The position numbers were made by a program, and so were the translations under genes. From NCBI GenBank assembly GCA_040954595.2, contig CM082592.2, positions 6,944,001-7,008,000 on the forward strand: 64,000 nucleotides of DNA, in the 5' to 3' direction. Position 1 is the stretch's first letter. Each line of letters opens with the position of its first letter. The DNA is from Balanoglossus misakiensis. Taxonomy: Eukaryota > Hemichordata. Shown here piece by piece: positions 61,157 through 64,000 of the stretch. The notes beneath the pieces are model-generated. The model searched no databases, had not been told where the DNA came from, and saw nothing but the letters and a program-made list of their open reading frames with translations.

Positions 61157-63758
61157 CTGCGCAATTAAGAAATTGTAATTACATCGCTAAGTGACCGTTG
61201 TAGTAAACATCTGTTCAAAACGGGGCAAAGAAGAGGGTTGTGCCCATCCGCAGTGTTGATGACGACGACGAATCGAATTTTAAATTAAGATTAATTGAGG
61301 AAGCAAAAATGTTAAAAAGCGTAGACAGACGACGAACTGGACTTAACAAAAGTAGATGGACCCTTTTAGCGATGTTCACCCGGCAGATAAAACGCTGTCA
61401 AACGTCGTGTGTGAGCCACTCGACTTTGTTTTGTTTGCAGGGGTCCCGGCAAATTAAAATTTAATTTAAAACTGTCGTGACTGTTTTTCCGACTATGAGA
61501 TAGTTTTCATTGTTTGGGAACGACCAACCAAGCGACGACGGATCGTGCGCTCTCTGGCTGGGATCACGCGCAGGGGTGCGACATGTATTAAAATCTCGCG
61601 GAAAGCCCGACGCTTGCAGCGGCAGATCTCGCCACGCCAGCGTGTCAGAAACTTCACCCGCTTTTAGACATCTTTGAATTCTACACGAAGCGCATGCAAG
61701 TGCCATGATTTAGAATTGGAAAGGGGAGAACGCCCGCACCATTGCGACACCTTGGCCAAACAAAAAAAAAACACCACAACAGACCTGCAGGGCTTAGTTA
61801 TAGTTCAGAGCGACCTGCTGACTATAGCAGAAGCGCGTTCGGGCGGAAAAATGTCCCGGAACACGGGCACGGAACGTCAGGCTCCGTGGAAATGGGCTGT
61901 TAATGGCTGACGACGGAGAATGGCAGATAAATCAATAAACGGCCGGTCTGTATACTTTATCAGACTCAAAGCATCGGTTGTCGGCGTGGAGAGAGAGAGA
62001 GTGAGGCGACAATTTTCTGCCAGCATTAGGGACGAGCTGAAACCGACCGAGAACTCTGCAAGTATATAGCGCAAGGTATATAGCGTCGAGATTACTGATT
62101 ATCGGGGACGAATAGAATGATTTATTGGCTAAAAGACTTGTTCAGTGCCCGCTGCTATCTAGTCGATGCAGGCTCCCAGCCACCTGCGACCAACTCATTT
62201 ACTAAACTTCCCTACTGGAGTGTTAAAATACCCTGTCCCTCTACAGTTTTCACGCACAATATAAAAAACATAGCGAAGCTCTCCCTTCTAACAAATAAAA
62301 AACTGTTTTGGAATTTCAAGATTCGGCTCGGAGACACCGTCACTTTGAGGTTGAACCGTGCCCTTGTTTGTGATTTTGCGCATTTGATACTAGATAAAGG
62401 TATGAATGTTTATCTGCATTTATTTTGGTTATTTTTTTTATTGCCGGCCACATTTCTTTTAATCTGTTCCAAGTTTGATATTCTCGATGGTCGCCATTTT
62501 GAAACCTGAATAGTGATGTTTACTACACACATCCGAGCTACGGCTACCGTTCCCTTTCCTCGCAAATCTGCATATTGCATCTCAATTCCTTCTTATGTGA
62601 TGTCACCACAGACGTTGTGAAATTTTTGAGACGACAAGTTTAAAAGCTCTGTCATTTAGAAATTGTAACAATCCCCGACCTCTATGGTTGAGAAATCCCA
62701 ACACGGTGTTACCGAAGACCCCTGAAAGATGATAAAAAACTCACCCTGTTGAGTGATTTTTTTTTACATATTTAGAAGACGCGTACTTCTACAGAAGTGT
62801 TAAAGTGGTGACGAGGTGCATATGCCGACAGCTTCAGCCAGGCCCCTGTGTTCGCGCCTTCATCCGACAACTTAGCAACTGCCTTGATTTTTTTTTCCGC
62901 GGTTGGCCAGGCTGACGTTTTTGGCGCGAAAAGCACTTTGGATGAGGCAAGCGACACAGCTTTTAACTTAGCCAGTGCAAGGAAACATACGGCGCGGCAA
63001 CTGAGTGAAAACCTTATGGGAATGAAATATTGTTAAAACGTGCATTCATCGGTGCTGAATACATATATGTGGCGGGGTTTTGGGTTATCTTTGGCAGACA
63101 TTACTTTATTCGCGGTTATTTTTCACATTTTTGGTTCAACATATTTAACAGAAATTATTCAAAATACAGTGCATGAAACTGATCTGTTAAAGTATGCATA
63201 ATGCGTGGCGCGGCTACTGAATAGTGTTTTCTTGGACAGAAATTCACAGCAACGTGGTTATAACACCACTTAATATAGACGCGTTTCAATTGTAATGAGA
63301 AAGGAGCTACTACACTCGACCGGCAATCGAGTTGTTGTTTTGGTCTAAGTTTATGACTACCGAGTTTTCAGCCCGCTAGCATGGATATTGTTGACTTTGC
63401 GTTTTTAGTCCGGACTAAAATCGACTGTCGCCAACAACAATGCAAGTCCCATACACAAGCCTACAGTCTGCGTTGACGAGCTGAATACTTTAGCTGATGA
63501 ACTGAGCAAAATTCTGAACATTTTTTACCAGAAATTATGCCTACTGACACTTAAGCTGAAATATATAAATATATGGACGGTTTTATTCAACTTTTTTTAT
63601 GTTTTCCGCGAATGTAATGCAAGTCGTCGTCAGCAAGAATACGCTCTGGGCGCGCGCGCGACGGAGCCAAACGAGCGCTGCTAGTGTTACCCTGGTGTTG
63701 GCGTATCATTTCATCCCCTGCGGACAGGCTTCTGTCGCACTAAACATGCCTGTCACTC

Positions 63759-63778
63759 AGAGAGAGAGAGAGAGAGAG
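63759..63778. repeat. (GA)n microsatellite
   Basis: About ten AG dinucleotides in a row. Confidence 0.9.
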
Positions 63779-64000
63779 AATTCTATAAGAATCACTGTGT
63801 CACTCATTCAACAGTTAAGCCCAAAGAGGCAAATAGCCAGTAGAAGTCCCCCAAAGTACACGGGACTTGGAAAGAATGCGTTTTCGTAAGAAACAGAGTC
63901 AGCCCAGGGTAGGTTTTACATGTAATGGTCTTATATGAACTAAGTACCTATTTTTTTCTTCTAGAGATTTAATGCCCATCTATTAGTAAAGAAATATCAA

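Larger units (their letters stand above)
59761..64000. other. Upstream T-box intron or 5' region, no T-box exon found
   Basis: If the T-box gene continues past 64000 this is one large intron. I searched by eye on the minus strand for the conserved N-terminal T-box stretches (GRRMFP, WxVAGKA, PDSP, KLTNN) and found none. A splice-flanked open segment at 61033-61156 is the only exon-like object. GA repeats lie near 61990 and 63760-63778. Confidence 0.5.

Noticed and set aside
62772-63036. Overlapping 60-codon frames on both strands
   Set aside because: Neither resembles a T-box exon, neither has convincing splice borders, and each can be the shadow of the other.

Overview
This is eukaryotic, animal nuclear DNA. 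The genes are split by many short GT-AG introns, the exons are small and phase-compatible, intergenic gaps are long, and microsatellites and short inverted-repeat elements are scattered throughout. The gene content (an AUTS2/FBRS-type N-terminus, a full RdgB/PITPNM protein and a VegT-like Tbx6/16 T-box gene) fits an invertebrate bilaterian, most plausibly an invertebrate deuterostome such as a lancelet or hemichordate. The species cannot be fixed from sequence alone.

Layout. (1) Bases 1-223, minus strand: the first coding exon of an AUTS2/FBRS-like gene, running off the left edge. (2) About 224-9246: no convincing gene. It holds a roughly 590 bp CAC/CAT microsatellite just upstream of the AUTS2-like start and a diverged direct duplication with a repeat distance of about 0.7 kb. 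(3) 9247-10806, plus strand: a two-exon gene for a 334-residue basic coiled-coil protein that I do not recognise. Its C-terminus is built from seven in-frame nonapeptides carrying RRxS sites. (4) 10807-14789: intergenic or 3' UTR, with a perfect 132 bp tandem duplication. (5) 14790-27420, minus strand: a complete 20-coding-exon gene for a 1247-residue membrane-associated phosphatidylinositol transfer protein (PITPNM / RdgB / Nir family). All exons join in phase. It has a PITP domain, a FFAT motif, a DDHD domain and an LNS2 domain. (6) About 27.5-49.3 kb: 22 kb without a recognisable gene, with an intact-looking MITE and a candidate paired T-box/E-box site next to a CRE. (7) 49338-59760, minus strand: the last four exons of a T-box transcription factor, best matched to Tbx6/16 (VegT). 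The N-terminal half of its T-box is not found up to 64000 and probably lies beyond the window.

The genes are not a functional operon. The set is nevertheless of evolutionary interest, because human relatives of these families are also linked (FBRS with TBX6 at 16p11.2; FBRSL1 with PITPNM2 at 12q24). That suggests an old linkage group. The most novel-looking item is the C-terminal nonapeptide array of the coiled-coil gene, followed by the perfect 35 bp-arm hairpin element in PITPNM intron 1 and the MITE near 33.2 kb.
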